Assembly (NCBI GenBank): GCA_029207755.1
Contig: JARCOQ010000025.1
Coordinates: 2,472,820 to 2,536,819 of the forward strand
Length of the DNA stretch: 64,000 bases
Reading direction: 5' to 3'
From: Chamaea fasciata
Taxonomy: Eukaryota; Chordata; Aves; Passeriformes; Sylviidae
The translations under genes and the position numbers were made by a program. The stretch's first letter is position 1. Every line of letters begins with the position of its first letter. The notes under the pieces were generated by a model. That model was not told where the DNA came from. It was given only the letters and a program-made list of their open reading frames with translations, and searched no databases. Of this stretch, positions 33,690 through 47,150 are shown piece by piece.

Positions 33690-36600
33690 GAAGGAGCTCG
33701 CAGGCTCCGTCCTGCCATAGAGAAATGGGGGGGGAATGAAAGTGGGGGGAATGCCTTGGAAAAGGAGCAGGAAAACGCCCGGGAAGCGCTGGGGCCTCGA
33801 GGAGCGCCAGGGAAACCGAGTCACCAGCCGAGTCACCAGGCGAGTCACCAGCCGAGTGAGTGACAAAGCGAGTGACAAAGCAGTCACGGAGCAGTGGCTG
33901 AGCCCAGAGCGCAGCGCTGGCGCTGCAGCCCGGGAATTCCAGCGGGAATTCGTTCTTGGGATGCAGCCCCCGCGGGCAGGGCAGGGCAGGGCTGCCTCCC
34001 CTCGTCCCGCGTCCCCGCGAGTGACAATTCCCGTCTCCCACGAGTGACAATTCCCGTCTCCCAAGCACCTCCACGTCCGCGACATCGGGCTGGCGACAAG
34101 GCAGGGGACAATGCCACAAGCCACCGCACACCGCAGGCTCAGGGCGCCACACGCCGCCGGCAGGGAGCCGCTGTCCCCGCGGTGTCACTGTCACCCACGG
34201 GCGGCACAGCGCCGCAGTGTTTCCTCCCACAGGGCTGTGCCAGGCACAATTCCCGGTGCCAGCAGCGCAGCCACGGGGCTGCCACGTGCAGGGGACGAGG
34301 CCTGTCCCCAAACCGGCTGTCACCCCCTTGGCTGTGACACCTCGACCCCACGCGGGGTGGGCAGGCCACCAGAGCATTGTCCCAACGCCTGCCCGTGTCA
34401 CACCATCCTCCTCCTCTCCTTCCTCCTGCCAGGCCGTGGGACCAAGAGCAGGGACGGCAGCAGGGCCAAGGTCACGGGGAAAGCACAAGGAGAAGGAGGA
34501 GGAGGAGGAGGAGGTGACATTCCCCCAAAAACCAACGTCCCCGCAGCCGCGCTCACGCGCTGCCGCCACCCCCGCTCACTGCAGCTGCCCTGGCTCCCAT
34601 TCCGCTCCTATTTTGCCTCCTGCTAATTGACGTTGGAAAACTGCTGGGTTTTGGCGTGCCCAAGGCAGCAATTAACTCCCGCCGAGGGCAGGGAAGAGGC
34701 CGGAGGCGGAACGCCGGGCACGGCCTTCGCACGGCCGCCGCGCTCCAAACCCCGGCGCCCAGCCCCAAAAAACCCGCAACCCTGAGCCCCCAAAGCCCAC
34801 AGCTCTGAGCCCCCAAAGCCCACAGCTCTGAGCCTGCCGCCACCAGGGGCTGTGACAACCCCGGCTCCCGCCGTCCAGGCCTCCCAAAAGCGCCACATCC
34901 ACGTGCCGGAGGCAGCGGCGCAGCTGCGGTGCCGGGGGTCAGGAATCTGCCCCGGCCCCCCGGGGCTTCCCCGCTCCTCAGGGTGCAGCAGCCCAGGAAT
35001 TCCAGGGCGGGTGGAAGCAAAGGAAAAAGCAGGGAGCCTCCAGGCGAGCTGTCAAGGGGGGAATGTTTCCATCTAAGGCCTTGGTATTTCTCCGGCGGGC
35101 GCCTGCACTAAATCAGCGCCGCTCCTCTCATTATTCTCTGGGGCTTTACAAGGTAGCAGGGCCGGGGCGGGAATGCAGCGGGATGGGGAGCAAACCCAAC
35201 CCCTCCTGGGGCCACGAACACCTGCAGGCAGGCCTCACCCTCCGCGGGGCCACAGCATCCCCGGGCTGTCCCCTCTGTCACCTCACCTGGTCCTCGGTGA
35301 GGTGACTGTCCCGCATGTTTTATCCGCTCCTTCTCCATCCCACATGGCACCAGGAAATCGGTTTTTCCCAGCCCGGGAGCGCCGGGAAGCTGCCCCGGGG
35401 TGATCTGGCAGCAGCTGGCACACAGTGGGTGCCCTTTGCCCCTCTCTTGCCTTCCCTCCGGGTCGAGCTGGTGCAGGGAGGTGTCCACCACCTCTCCTCC
35501 CTCCTCCAGACCCATCCTGGGCTTGGCTTAGCGCTGATTTACAGCCCAGAGCGAGCCCAAAGCCGAGCTTTGGGATTTGGGCAGCTGGGAATTGCGGAGC
35601 GGGACTGGAGGATAACAACAGGGCGGCAAAACCAAGCCCTGGGGCTGCTCCGGCAGCACCACCAGCGTGGACACGGTGGAGCAGTGGCCACATCCCAGCC
35701 CTGCCAGAGCCACCGGCACCCTCCCAGGTCCCGGCACACCTGGCCGGGAGGGAGGTGACACCGGGAATCCCGGCAGGATGTGGTGGCGTTCCCAGGGAGG
35801 TGCTGCAGCCCCCAAGCACTTGGATTCTCTCCTGGGAGGCTCCTGAGGAGCAGGAGGGCCCCGAGCAGGGCTGGGAGCAGTGTCCGAGCTGGCCGGGCCA
35901 AGGAGAGGCCACAGGGCCGGGATCCAAAGGGCAGGGTGGGAGGAACCCGGAGCTCTCTGCTCCAGAGCCCCAGAGCTGTTCCCAGCCACAGGCACCGCCA
36001 AGATTTTGGATTTTTGGATCCCAGGCCAGCGGGATTTAGGGCAGAGCCTGGTCTATCCCAGCCTAGGGATGCTCCAGCTCTCCGGTGGGATGGGGCAGCC
36101 CAGGAGCTGTTGGTGTCCAGCTCATCTCCCCACACACCTGAGCACCCAAACAGCAGAAATCCCACAAATCCCGACTCCCGCATCCCCTTTGGAAAGCGCA
36201 GGAGTTTTAAACTCGGCTTAAATCAAGTCAAACCTAGCGGGCAAAGCCCGACCCGGAGCACGGGGCAGTCGGAGAGGCAAAACAACGCCCGGGGGACGGG
36301 AGAGGCACCGGGCAGGACAGGAGGACACAGGCACGGGGGTATTTTTAGCAGGATTACACAGGGACAGGGGATTCCTACCCCGAAGATCCCTGGGGGCTGA
36401 AAATAGGGCCCGTCACTTCCTCCAGCAGCAGCCAGGGACAAGCATCTGCTGCTCCGGGAAGGCAGGAGGGAGGAGGAGAGGGGCAGCCCGCGGGTTTTGG
36501 GGTGCCCTGGGACACCCTGGGACAGTGGGGGACACTTGGTGGCTCACCTTGTCACCGGAGCGCTGCCATGAGTCGCTTCCTCCTGTTCCCTGAAGAATCC

Positions 36601-36940
36601 CGCGGGAGAAAACCCCAAACCGAGGCAGCGAATCCCTTCCCAAAAATCCCCCTCCGGAGCGCCGCGAGGGGAAACTGAGGCAGGAGGGACGGAGCTGGTG
36701 GGAAACCGCAGGGAAATTTGGGGCTGCCCGGAGAGAGGGGGATCCCCTAAAGCCGGGATGTGCTCTAGGGGAAGCCCAAGAGAGGGAAGGGAGCTCAGAT
36801 CCCGAGGGTGGCAGCAGCCCTGGGGACACGGGGACAGCGATGCCCCTCCTGCCACCGCCACCACGTGAGGCGGGATGGGTGTCCCTGCGCCGGCACCTCG
36901 GAGAATTCCCGCTCCGGATCACATCCCTGCCCTAACTCCT
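33690..36940. other. Intron 1, unique GC-rich sequence
   Basis: No exon, RNA gene or large array could be supported. Short repeats of gagtcaccag (33815-33860) and cccaaagcccacagctctga (34788-34835) occur. Confidence 0.4.
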
Positions 36941-36994
36941 GCCATCCCGGCATCCCTCTCCCCACGCTCCTCCAGCCCTAAATCCATATTTTCC

Positions 36995-37235
36995 CATCAA
37001 AAAAAAAAAAAAAACAAACAGAAAAAAACCCCTAAACAAACAAACAAAAAAGAAACCCAAAACACCAAAAAAAAACAACAAAAAATAAAACCCAAAAATA
37101 AAAGGAAAAAAAACAACAAACAAACAGAAAAAAAAAACAAACACCCGAGCGCAGCGGGGATTTTTCCAAGCTGGCAACAAGGGGTAAAAAAAAAAAAAAA
37201 AAAAATAAAAATTTAAAAATAAAAATTTAAAAAAA
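36995..37235. repeat. A-rich low-complexity block
   Basis: Runs of A with aacaaac and aaaaccc interruptions extend over 240 bases, and similar A runs recur at 37540-37630. Confidence 0.9.
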
Positions 37236-37379
37236 GGGGCTGCGAGGGCTTTTCGTTGCCGCAAAGGGTTAAAAAAAATAAAGTCGGGAAAAGCGATAGG
37301 AAAAACACACGCGGCTCCCAGGGAAGAGCGCGCCGGCTGCTCCCGTTTCCCTTCCCAACATGCCCCGCTCCTGGGAAAG

Positions 37380-37460
37380 TGTGGGCTGTTTTCCATATAT
37401 AACTGCGAACTGTTCCATGCAGTAAGAAGTCTAATTAAAGGGAGCCAGGCGAGCAGCGAA
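37380..37460. promoter_or_regulatory. Candidate regulatory element with CCATATATAA core
   Basis: The unique stretch ttttccatatataactgcga followed by agtctaattaaaggg contains an SRF/MEF2-like A/T core, but it is not a perfect CArG box. Low confidence. Confidence 0.22.
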
Positions 37461-38149
37461 AGGCGATATTTATCCCGGAGAAAAGAAGCCCCATCCCCAA
37501 AATCCCCCGAAATCCAGACCCCCTCGCCCAGCAAAGGGGAAAAAAAAAAAATTAAAAAAAAGTCCCGTGGTGGCGTCGTGGAGATCGCAAAAAAAAAAAA
37601 TAAAATAAATAAAAAAAAGGGGAAAAAAAAATCCAGGCGGGAGAGGCAAATCGGAGCATGGAAAATATGGAGAAATAGGAGGGGAGAGCCAGATGGGCCA
37701 GGAGAGCACGGGGAGGGGCAGGGCGAGGGGGAGGGAAAGCTCCTCCGAGCCGGGATGGGGCGGGATGGGGGGCACAGCCACCCCCCGGGAGCCTCCCAGG
37801 ACGGTGGGAGAAGCGAGGATCCGAGTAAACAGCAGGAATCGGCTGGGAAAATAAACATGGAAGCGAATTCAAGGGGCTGGAAGGAGGGGTGGGAAATGCC
37901 TGGAGGCACCGGGAGGGATCCAAAGGGAACGACCCCGGGCACCCACTCGGGTCCTGCCCCTCCCAGCTGAACCCCACCGGTGTTCTGGGGGAACTGTCCC
38001 TTCGAGGGATGGAAAAATCTTCGGGAAAAGCCCTGGAGCTGCTGCTCGGAGCCGCTTTTGTCGGAGCTGTGCTTCCCCACCAGCGCCAGGCACTGCCCTA
38101 ATCCAGAGCGGGCACCACATCCCCGCTTCCCGGGGCCTGTCCCGGGGGA

Positions 38150-38260
38150 TCAGAGCAATTAAAAACCGTTGGCGTGCTTTAATTAAGTGCTGATTATATT
38201 GAAGAGTCGCCGAGTTGAGGAGACACCATCATCATCATCATCATCATCAACATGGGCATT
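38150..38260. promoter_or_regulatory. Candidate regulatory AT-rich island plus CAT microsatellite
   Basis: The text agcaattaaaaaccgttggc and tgctttaattaagtgctgat forms a homeodomain-type cluster, followed by about seven tandem atc units (38227-38249). Confidence 0.25.
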
Positions 38261-38689
38261 GCTTCCAGCTGGACGCGGCTCTTTGCTCCCTAAAACTGGG
38301 CTTTGTCCTGCTGCCCCACCGTCACCCCGACCTGGAGCCGCGCATTTGGGGCTGTCGTTCCCACCCCGTGTCATTCCCAAGCCCGTCATTCCCGGCTCTG
38401 TCATTCCCGGCCCCGCCCTGCAGCCCGGGGCTGCCGGCACAGTCCTGACCTGCCATCCTGTTTATGCCGCATCCAACCCGGAGTGCTCCCTCCTCCTCCT
38501 CGTCCTCCTCGTCCTCCTCCCAGCTGCACCAGTAACCCCGGCAAACTGGGATTTCCCTTCCCTCGGAGCTCCCACATCCCTGCAAGGAAGGGATTGGGGC
38601 CTTCCAGCCCCTCCGGCACGGCCCCAAATCCAGGCTTTGCCATAAATGTGCCATAAATCCCAGCTCCCCCCACAAAAAAACCCACAGAC

Positions 38690-38850
38690 AGTGACGCTGG
38701 GATGGAATCCCAGAATCCCAGAAGGGTTTGGGGTGAAAGACTGAAAAAAAAAAAAACAAAACTACAATGATGCTGGGATAGAACCCCAGAATGGTTTGGG
38801 GAGAAGGAGACCTTAAAGCTCATCCCATCCCAGACACAACAGGGACAAGC
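38690..38850 (-). mobile_element. CR1 LINE fragments
   Basis: The string ccccagaatggtttggggag then gaccttaaagctcatcccat matches the complement of the CR1 3' end, with a second degraded copy just before it (cccagaagggtttgggg). Confidence 0.65.
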
Positions 38851-38989
38851 ACACGGCGCTGAGGGGAGGGCTCACGCCCCAAGTGACGCTCCCCCAAAAC
38901 CCCACAGCCTCCAGACAAGAGGGACAAAGTGGCCCTGGCGTCACCCGAGGTGACAGTGGCCACCGGCCACTCTGTCCTGGCCGGAGCTG

Positions 38990-39115
38990 GGGCTTTGGGG
39001 AGGCTCTGGGGAGGTTTTGGGGGAGGTTTTGCGGGGGCTCTGGGGAGGTTTTGGGGAGGTTTTGGGGATTCTTTGGGGAGGCCCTGGGGAGGTTTTGGGG
39101 GGGGCTCTGGGGTGG
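38990..39115. repeat. TTTTGGGGAGG repeat
   Basis: About ten units of ggctctggggaggttttggg type. Confidence 0.9.
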
Positions 39116-39274
39116 CTCTGGCACGGCCCTGGCGCTGCCCCAGGTGGATCCCTAAGCAGCAGCGCTAATCCTGGGATAATTGCGGCTTTAGCAGCGATAG
39201 GGCCCAGATTACGGGGAAAATCTGGGTGTCGGGGGCAGCGCTGGCGCCGAGCGGCGCCGGAGCCTGTGCAGTGA

Positions 39275-39650
39275 GGGAACTGCGGGAATATGGGGAGGGA
39301 TCTGTGGGAATACAGTGAAGGATCCCGGGAATGCAGCAAGAGATCTGTGGGAATACCCCAAGGGATCTGCAGGATACAGTGAGGGATCTGTGGGAATTGA
39401 GTGAGCAATGTGTGGGGATACAGCAAGGGATCCATGGGATACAGTGAGGGATGAGCAGGAATACAGCAAGGGATCCCAGGAATACAGTGAGAGATCTTTG
39501 GGATACAGTGAGGGACCTGAGGGAATACAGCGAAGGATCCCGGGAATACAGCGAGGAATCCAAGGGAATACAGTGAGAGATCTGAGGGACTACAGTGAGG
39601 GATCCAAGGGGACGCAGCAAGGGATCTGTGGGACACAGTGAGGGATCCCC
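39275..39650. repeat. About 22-bp minisatellite
   Basis: About fifteen units like gggaatacagtgagggatct. Confidence 0.93.
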
Positions 39651-40004
39651 CCGGGCACTGGAGCCCAGCACAGACACACACCCCCGCGCCTCAGGGCGCC
39701 GATTCCCGCTGCCCATCCCAAGGGAAAAATGCCAAACCCACGGGCAGGATTCCCCCTCCAGCCCAGCTGTCCCACACCGGATTGCTCTGCCTGCCGGAAT
39801 CCCCTCCACTCCCGAGCCTTTGGCTCCTCTTCCCTCTCCCAGCACTCTCCCTGCAGGATCAGGGGCCTTCCTCACCCTCCCCACCAGCCTCTGCACCTTC
39901 CACGGAGCCCAGGCAGGGGCTGGGCCGGTGGGTTTGCTCCTGGAATAACGAGGAGAGCGGGAATGCAGCGTGGCAGCTGGGATTGGGGTTGTCCAGCGCT
40001 GTTT

Positions 40005-40258
40005 GGGATCCCCCAGAACTGTTTGAGGTCACCCAGAATTGTTTGGGATCCCCCAGAACTGTTGGGATCCCCCAACTCTGTTTGGGATCCCTCAGAACTA
40101 TTTGGGGTTACCCAGAACTGTTTGGGGTCACCCAGCTCTTTTTTGGATCACCCAGGACTGCTTGGGATCACCCAGAACTCCTTGGGATCCTCCAGCACTG
40201 TTTGGGACCCCCCAGCACTGTATGGGGCCACCCAGCATTATTTGGGGTGACCCAGCAT
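40005..40258. repeat. About 21-bp minisatellite
   Basis: About twelve units like cccagaactgtttgggatca. Confidence 0.93.
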
Positions 40259-40259
40259 C

Positions 40260-43200
40260 CCCTCAGCTGCCCCCACACTCGAGGGGAGGCAGGTCCCAGG
40301 TGAGGAGGCTGCGATTTGGGAAAACCCCTCTGTGCTCCCTGCTGGCTTCTCCTGGATCCCTTCCCAGCGGATCGCCCCGAGAGCGGACAGATCCCAGCGG
40401 GTTCCCAGGGACCGAGACACCACCAGGCCGGGCTGTGCAGGGCGGGGTGGGAGGAGGAAGGGAGGCTCCCTCATTGTCCTTTCCCGGGGGAAAAGGGACA
40501 GTCCCGACGACTGGAAGCTGCCAGGAAACACTTCCAGCCTGCCCTCGGGGCGCTGCAGAAATTCCATCCGCAGCATCTTCCCGGCATTGGATGCATTTCA
40601 CGTCCGACTGCAGGAGCCCGAGGATCCCCTGGCTGCTGACCTGCACGGAAACACCCGCCGCCTGCTGCTGCTGCTGCTGCTGAGGGAGGGAGGGAGAAAA
40701 GGGAGAGCAGCAGGAGGAGGGAAAACCATCCCTGCACCCGGCTCCGGGCGTGGGATGCTCCAGCAGGTGCCCGGAGAGGCGAGACAGGCACGGAGCACAT
40801 CCACGCATCGGGAGAGGTGGGAAAACGGTGCCAAGGAGGGATGAAAGGCAGCGGGTCAGGAGCTGGCACAGCACAGTCCAGCGGTGGATACGGAGCTGGA
40901 GCACGGCGGGGATGGATTTGGGGCTGGACTCATCCTGGAGAATCCATGGACACCAGGACAGCCCCCACTGGAGGAGCCTCCCCCAAAACATCTCAGAACC
41001 CCGTGATTCCAGCTTTTCCCACCTCCTCTAGGAGCCCCCCGAGCAGCACCCAGCACTCTCCAGTAAATCCAGAATATCCCTGAGATGAGAAACGCATGGA
41101 TTCTGACTCTGATTCAACACTCCGTGGAACAGCCAGGCCGGCTCCCAGGGGCACAGCACACCCACAGCAGGTAGCAGGATGAGGTTTTCCAGCTGGATTT
41201 CCCCACAGGGATGCCAGCAGGGCTGGGCTGTTTGCTTTCTCCTTCCCCCAGGAAATCTCCTGCTGACCCGGGAAACACCCTCGGGCTCAGCCCTGCGGGG
41301 AGGAAACACTTCCCAGCCACAGCTTTGCTCCTTCCCTGGGTTTTTTTGGCCAGTCCAGTCGGGGTCAGATTGGAGAGCAACCCGCCACTTGGGAAATAAC
41401 ACCACTCCAGGCCTCCTCCCTCAAAGAAACCTCAAAAGACAGCATTTAAGGCGAGCTTAATTTGGACGACTAAAAATAGCCAGCACCAGTCACACCGGAA
41501 AACGCAGGACGAGGAGCTTCGCCCTCTCCCAGCTCCAACCTGCACACGGGGGTTTGCGGCCCCCAGCGCCGCAGATCTGCCCCGAGAGATGAGCACGGGA
41601 TTCCCACAAGGAATCCAGCAGGAGCCATCCCAGAGCCCTGCCCGGCTGCTCCGGTGGAAGTGTGAGAGGACCCAAAACTTTCCCAGGCAGGATGTGGTGA
41701 CTCAGAGCCACGTCTGCAGCGGGACACCCAGGAAAGATCCCAGCCACGCTTCCCGGCTTCTCCCGGCCCAGCCAAGGCTCTGATCCCGGCTCCCGGCAAG
41801 CTGATTCCACCCCGGGTGAAGGCAGCCAGGCCTGTGCCGTGGGGATGAATCCCGGTTGTCATTCCAGCTGCTCCAGAGGCTGTCACCCGTGCTGTGACCC
41901 TCCTCCAGCCCCGCTCCGGCCATCCAGAGCCAGCCTGGCATTCCCAGCTGCCAGCGCAGCCACAAATCCAGCCTGCCCTCATTTCCCTGCGCTCTCCCTC
42001 CTTCGCACTAATCCCTCCCTGCTCCAGAGGCAGGAATAAATGTTTAACTCAGGTTCACGCCGGAGCACGAGCTCCCTCCCAGCCCGGGTCAGCCCCAGGC
42101 GTGTCCCCATCGCCGAGGCCACGCCGGGTCCCTGCTGCTGGCACGGCCACGTGCCCGGCTCCGGCTGGAAGCCCCTCTGGAGCGGGAAGCTCCGGGAAGC
42201 ACCAGGCGCTGCCGGCTGCCAGCTGCAGCCATCCATCACTCCGGGGATCGGGGCTGAGCTCTGCAGGTGCCACGAGAATCCCACAGCCCGGCAGATCCCG
42301 CTCGGAGCCTTCCTGATTACCCGGAACTCATCCCAAAATCAGGGAGCTTCAACAGAACAAGGATGAGAGAGGACGGTGCTGGAGCCTTCCCGTTTTTCCA
42401 GGGCTCATCCCAAAATCGTGGGATGAGAGGGGACGGTGCTGAAGCACTGAGCTGTCCCCTCGCTCATCCCGCCGTTCCCGGGCTGCCTGTGGGATGGCAG
42501 GAGTGGGGAAGCAGCTTTCCCACGCCAATCCCGGGATGCGGCCCCAGCAGCGCTCCAGCAACAGCGGGGTTATTTTTAAGGAGGTGGGGAAGGGAGAGGC
42601 GAGGCGAGGAGCTGGAACGCGGCGAGGGCCACGCCGCTGAGCCTCTGGAAAGGCTGGAGCCCCGCAGAGGCGAGGCATCGGCATTCCCAAGCAGGAACAA
42701 AAGGCGAGGAGCGAAAAAGAAAAGCCGAGGGCATTCCAGGGACCAGCGGGCACCTCCCGGCCCAGCACAGGGATGGCCAAGGGACACTAAAGCTCCAGCT
42801 GCTGCACCAGGGTCCTGAATTAGCATCTCGAGAAACGGCGCCGAAAATCAGACACCTTCTGCCCGAAACCCGAGCCCGGAGCCGAAAATCCGATCGCCGA
42901 CCCCGAGGCCCAAAGAGCAAAGGTCGCTTCCAACCCCGCACACCCCACACAGACCCGGCCACCGCCCTGGGGGGGCTGCGCTGCCCCAGGGTCCCCCCGG
43001 CTCCCCCCTGCCCACCGCCGGCCCCCCCAGCCCCAGCAGAGGCAGCACGGGGAGAAGCCAGCGGCTTATTTTTAGCCTGGGGGAAGGCAGGAGCCGGGAG
43101 CTGCCATCCCGAGTCTTGCCCTTGGCATGGGACACGCCGCTGTCCCCCTCCCCCGCCCCCCGGGCCACCCCGCTGTCCCCCCGGCTCCGCAGCGCTGGGT

Positions 43201-43620
43201 CCCCCCCGGGCCGGCATCGCCTGCCCCGGGCACGGCTCCTGCAGGAGGAGGAGGAGGAGGAGGATGCTGGGCTCAGCCCTGGAGCCGGGCCCCGCGGCAC
43301 AAGGAGCGCGGGGGATTATTTACAGCTCCTGAAAAGGGAAGGCGAGGCAGGGCTGACCTTTCCGAGCCGCAGACAAAAGAGGAGATGTCGGGAATCGCCG
43401 CTTTGCTGGGAAGACCCTTCCCGGCCACGGCGGGATGAGCCACCAGAACCACCAAGGGCTGGCGGGGGGCTTCGGGGAGCCGGCCGAGGCCACGGAGAGC
43501 CAAGCGCGCTGGGATCCCAGCCTGGGAAAAGGAGGGATCGGATTCCTCCTCCCTGCCCGGCCCCGCCGGACAAACTCTTCCGGGTGGGGACTCCTACGCT
43601 CTGCCGAGCTCTGCCCGGGC
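40260..43620. other. Intron 1, unique GC-rich sequence
   Basis: No exon or RNA gene is supported. Short trinucleotide runs occur (ctg at 40660-40682, gag/gga near 43240-43263). Confidence 0.4.
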
Positions 43621-43679
43621 ACGGCTCCGCCGCCGCCGCCGCTTCCCGCAGCCCACGGCCGCCTGGGCGGCGGGGAGAC

Positions 43680-43712
43680 GCACGGCACGGCACGGCACGG
43701 CACGGCACGGAA
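43680..43712. repeat. GGCAC short tandem repeat
   Basis: Five to six copies of ggcac in a CpG-rich stretch. Confidence 0.9.
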
Positions 43713-43974
43713 CGGGAGAAGCGGCGCTGAGCCTCGCCCCCGGCGCCCCGCTCGGCTCAGCCCAGCTGCCGACTCATCCCTGCCGTGGAAGCGTCGAAGG
43801 AAAAAAAGTTTCCCCCGTCAGCACAAAAAAACGCCAGCACTTTGGCTGAAGCTTCCCTCACTTGGCTGCTGGTGCTGCCCTGGCCAAGGAGTTCCCCAGG
43901 TTGGGGACACGCCAGGGCCTGGCCCTGGGTGGCTGCAGTGGGCGGGGGTGGCAGGGGACAGGCCTGGGCCCTGC

Positions 43975-44200
43975 AGTGTGGCACTGGTGTGACACTGGTG
44001 TGGCACTGGTGTGGCCTGGTGTCTGCTTTGTGGCACTGGTGTGGCACTGGTGTGGCACTGGTGTCTGCTTCGTGGCACTGGTGTGACACTGGTGTGACCT
44101 GGTGCCTGCAGTGTGACACTGGTGTGGCACTGGTGTGACCCAGTCCCTGCAATGTGGCACTGGTGTGGCACTGGTGTGGCACTGGTCCCTGCAGAGGGCT
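43975..44200. repeat. TGGCACTGGTG minisatellite
   Basis: About eighteen units of tggcactggtg or tgacactggtg. Confidence 0.94.
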
Positions 44201-44684
44201 GCTGGTGTCACAGCTCTGTGTCCCCTCCCCAGCCTGCACCCTCCTGGTCCCCATTTAGGACTTGATGCCACAATGCAGAAATCCCAAGGAGATGCCCAGG
44301 AGCACCCCACCAGTGTCCCCATGTCCCTTGTCACCAGCCTGGGCCACAGTGGCCTGGTCACCCTGCAGGGAGCCCCCAAAGGGAATCCCACATCCCCAGT
44401 TCCTGATCCCAGGGGCCTGGCTGTGCACCAGCTTCCCACGTTGCCATCGGAGCTCCCTCCCCGAAGCTCACAAAACGCAGGAGGACTCTGAACTCAGCTG
44501 TTACTCACAGAGAGCTCTCCCAGGATTTAAGGTGCTTAATTAGCGGTTTAAAAGAGTCACCAGCCGGGGTGGGTGACACCCCAGCGGGTGTCATGTGCTC
44601 CCCACAGGGCTCCAGCTTGCCTCCTGCCCCTACCTAGCCCTACCTTGTGTCTTTTTTTCCCTTTTCTTCCTGATCCAGCAGAAG

Positions 44685-44780
44685 GGCAGGGTTTTATAAG
44701 TCCATGGAAACTCTATTATCCCCGTTCATTAAAGCCAAAAGCAATTAAAACATCAAAGTCACAGGGTTCATTAGCTCGGC
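44685..44780. promoter_or_regulatory. Candidate regulatory AT-rich island
   Basis: The text ttttataagtccatggaaac, cattaaagcc and aagcaattaaaacatcaaag forms a unique AT-rich island with homeodomain-type cores inside GC-rich intron. TTTTATAAG is TATA-like, but no transcript is visible. Confidence 0.22.
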
Positions 44781-45234
44781 CTCGGTGCTGGGAGGAGGTG
44801 ACAGGGATTGTGGCTGTCACTGCTCCCAGGGACCCCAAGGCTGGCCCTGCTCCCCAAAACACATCCCCTGGCACTGGGAAAACCAGTGGTTTCCACTGGA
44901 AAACCACTGGGCTGGGCAGGATCCTGCCACCTGCCTGTCCCTGTCCCTCAGCTTTGTGGAGAGGAAGGAGGTTGGGGACAGCTCTGCCACCCTGAGCCAT
45001 CAAAGCTGCTTCCCCCTGGAGCATCTCCAGCCCTGTGACCATCCAGCGGGTCCCTGTTCCCACCCGGCACAACACGAGGGGGACAGGGAAGGGTTCAGAT
45101 TCCCAGCTGCCCCCACTGATTGATCATCTCCTGCTCTGCACAGCAGATCCCCTCACTGGGAATGCTGCAGGCACCCAGCAGCGGCCATGGATCCTGGAGC
45201 TCCCAGCAAACCACAGGAGATGGGAGACGCCAGG

Positions 45235-45765
45235 GAAGTCACACCAAGCACTGGTCACCGCTCATTGCCGTGGTCACACCGAGCACTGGTCACTGACCAC
45301 TGCCATGGACACACCCAGCACTGGTCACTTCCCATCCAAGGATCTGCAGCCCATTGCTGTGGTCACACTGACCATTGGTCACCTGCCTTTCTAAGGGCTG
45401 CATCCCACTGCCATGGACACACCCAGCACTGGTCACTGACCACTGCCATGGTCACACCGAGCACTGGTCACCTCCTACTGTCGTGGTCACACTAAGCAAA
45501 GGTCACTTCCCATTGCCACGGTCATATAGAGCATGGGTCACTTCCCATCTAAGGATCTCAATCCCATGGTCACTCCCCAAAGGACCTGCATCCCATTGCC
45601 ACAGCCACACTGACCAGTCACCACCCCATCTGCATCCCATTGCCATGGTCACTCTCATCACTGGTCCCTTCCCATCCAAGAACCTCCATCCCATTGCCAT
45701 GGTCACTCTCATCACTGACCATCAGTCACTTCCCAGAGGACCCGCACCCATCACCACGGTCACAC
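45235..45765. repeat. Degenerate CACTGGTCAC repeat
   Basis: Diverged units such as acacccagcactggtcactg and ccattgccatggtcac recur for about 530 bases. Confidence 0.85.
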
Positions 45766-45769
45766 CGAG

Positions 45770-46596
45770 CATCCCTGCCGGGGCTCCCCGTCCGTGCCGG
45801 GGCTCGTTCCGTCCCTGCCCGGCCGCTCCCGGAGCCCCGCGGGGTCCCCGCGCTTTCACCCCAGGTTTTCGGCCGGCTCCTCTCCCGGCAGGGCGCAGCC
45901 GTGCCCGGCGGGGAGGAGCCGTGGGCGAGGAGGAAGCCGGAGCTGCCAGCCCTTGCCCGGGCCCTCGGCGGGGACCAGCAGCAGCAGCAAACGGGCGGGC
46001 GGCTGCGAGTCGTCCCCCCCCTCCGCCGCCACCGCAGAGATTTTGGGTCCCCAAATCTCCCCACGGGCTCCAAGCCGCGCTGCCGGAACGGGCGCGTGTG
46101 GCCGCTGCGGGAAAACTCCGCTCGTGGCCTAGCAGGGAGGAGAAACAGGAAAAGGATTAAAAAAAAAAATAAAAAATAAAAAAAACCCGACAAACCACAA
46201 GCCGAGAGAGGAGCGGGGAAGGCGCGGAGAGCCCGGCGAGGGGCGGGCAGGGGGCAGGCGGGGGAAGGAGCTGGGCTCCTCCGCCAGGGCTTGGGGACAA
46301 GGGGAAACTCCAGGCTCAGCTCCACCCCGGCGCTTTCTCGGCTGCTGAACAATAGTGGAGAGGAGCAGCCGTCCCTCCCTGCTCTTACTCATCCTGCCCA
46401 AGGACCTGTGCCACCCTTGGGCTGCCCCCGCCCTGCCCGCGGGGCTCGGGCACGCCTGCTCCCGGCTCCGGAGGCGCCCAGGCTCGGGTGACAGCGACAC
46501 AATTCCCCCGGGAAGAGATGCGGGACCCACGGCACGCGAGAGCGGCGAGCCGGCAGCGCAGGGAATTCCCTCCGTCATCATCGCCAGCGAAGGGAG

Positions 46597-46631
<35 letters not shown>

Positions 46632-47150
46632 AACCAACACCCAACAACAGCCGGCGCCCTCTCAAAACCTCTCTACCCGCAGCACTTCCCAGCGCTTTTC
46701 CAGCCAGGAAGGGCGCAGGGAAGCAGCCGGGGCTCCCACCCGACGGCCGGGGTGGGACGGGGCCGGGGCCCGCGGGGAATGCGGGGAGCCAGGGCAGGAA
46801 TGGGGAAGCGCTGCCCTCCTGCCCCGGGCGCTTGCAGCTCCACCTGCACCATCCCGGCGCTGGCACCTTCCCCACGGCCACGAGTGAATCCAGCCCGGCC
46901 CCAGGCAGTCACAGCCTGCAATCTGGGGAGGCCTCCAAGCCCACCCTGCGCCCACCGCTGAGGGAGGGTCCTCCACCCCCCAGATGCCACGGGCACCTGC
47001 AGCCCCCCCCGAACCGCCAGCCAGCCCCCGGGTGGGGTTCCGGGGGGGGTCACCCGGGGAGGGAAGCCCAAGGCCAGGGAGGGATCCCCGGGGCGCGGCG
47101 GGGTGGGGCTGGCGGAGCGCGGGGGCGTCAGCTCTCTCTCGCTCATGATT
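45770..47150. other. CpG-rich intron 1 segment
   Basis: It is rich in CG dinucleotides with no coding exon recognised. A long A run (46595-46629) interrupts it. Confidence 0.4.

Noticed and set aside
32534..33863. 400-codon and 303-codon plus-strand open frames in the intron 1 CpG island
   Set aside because: Low stop-codon density from very high GC; no recognisable domain, no splice structure, low-complexity Pro/Arg/Gly.
44685..44780. TTTTATAAG as a TATA promoter of a separate gene
   Set aside because: No coding or non-coding transcript structure follows on either strand; kept only as a weak regulatory candidate.
46129..46881. Minus-strand 250-codon frame in CpG-rich DNA
   Set aside because: It contains a poly-Phe run from a 35-base A tract and no family signature; a GC-content artefact.
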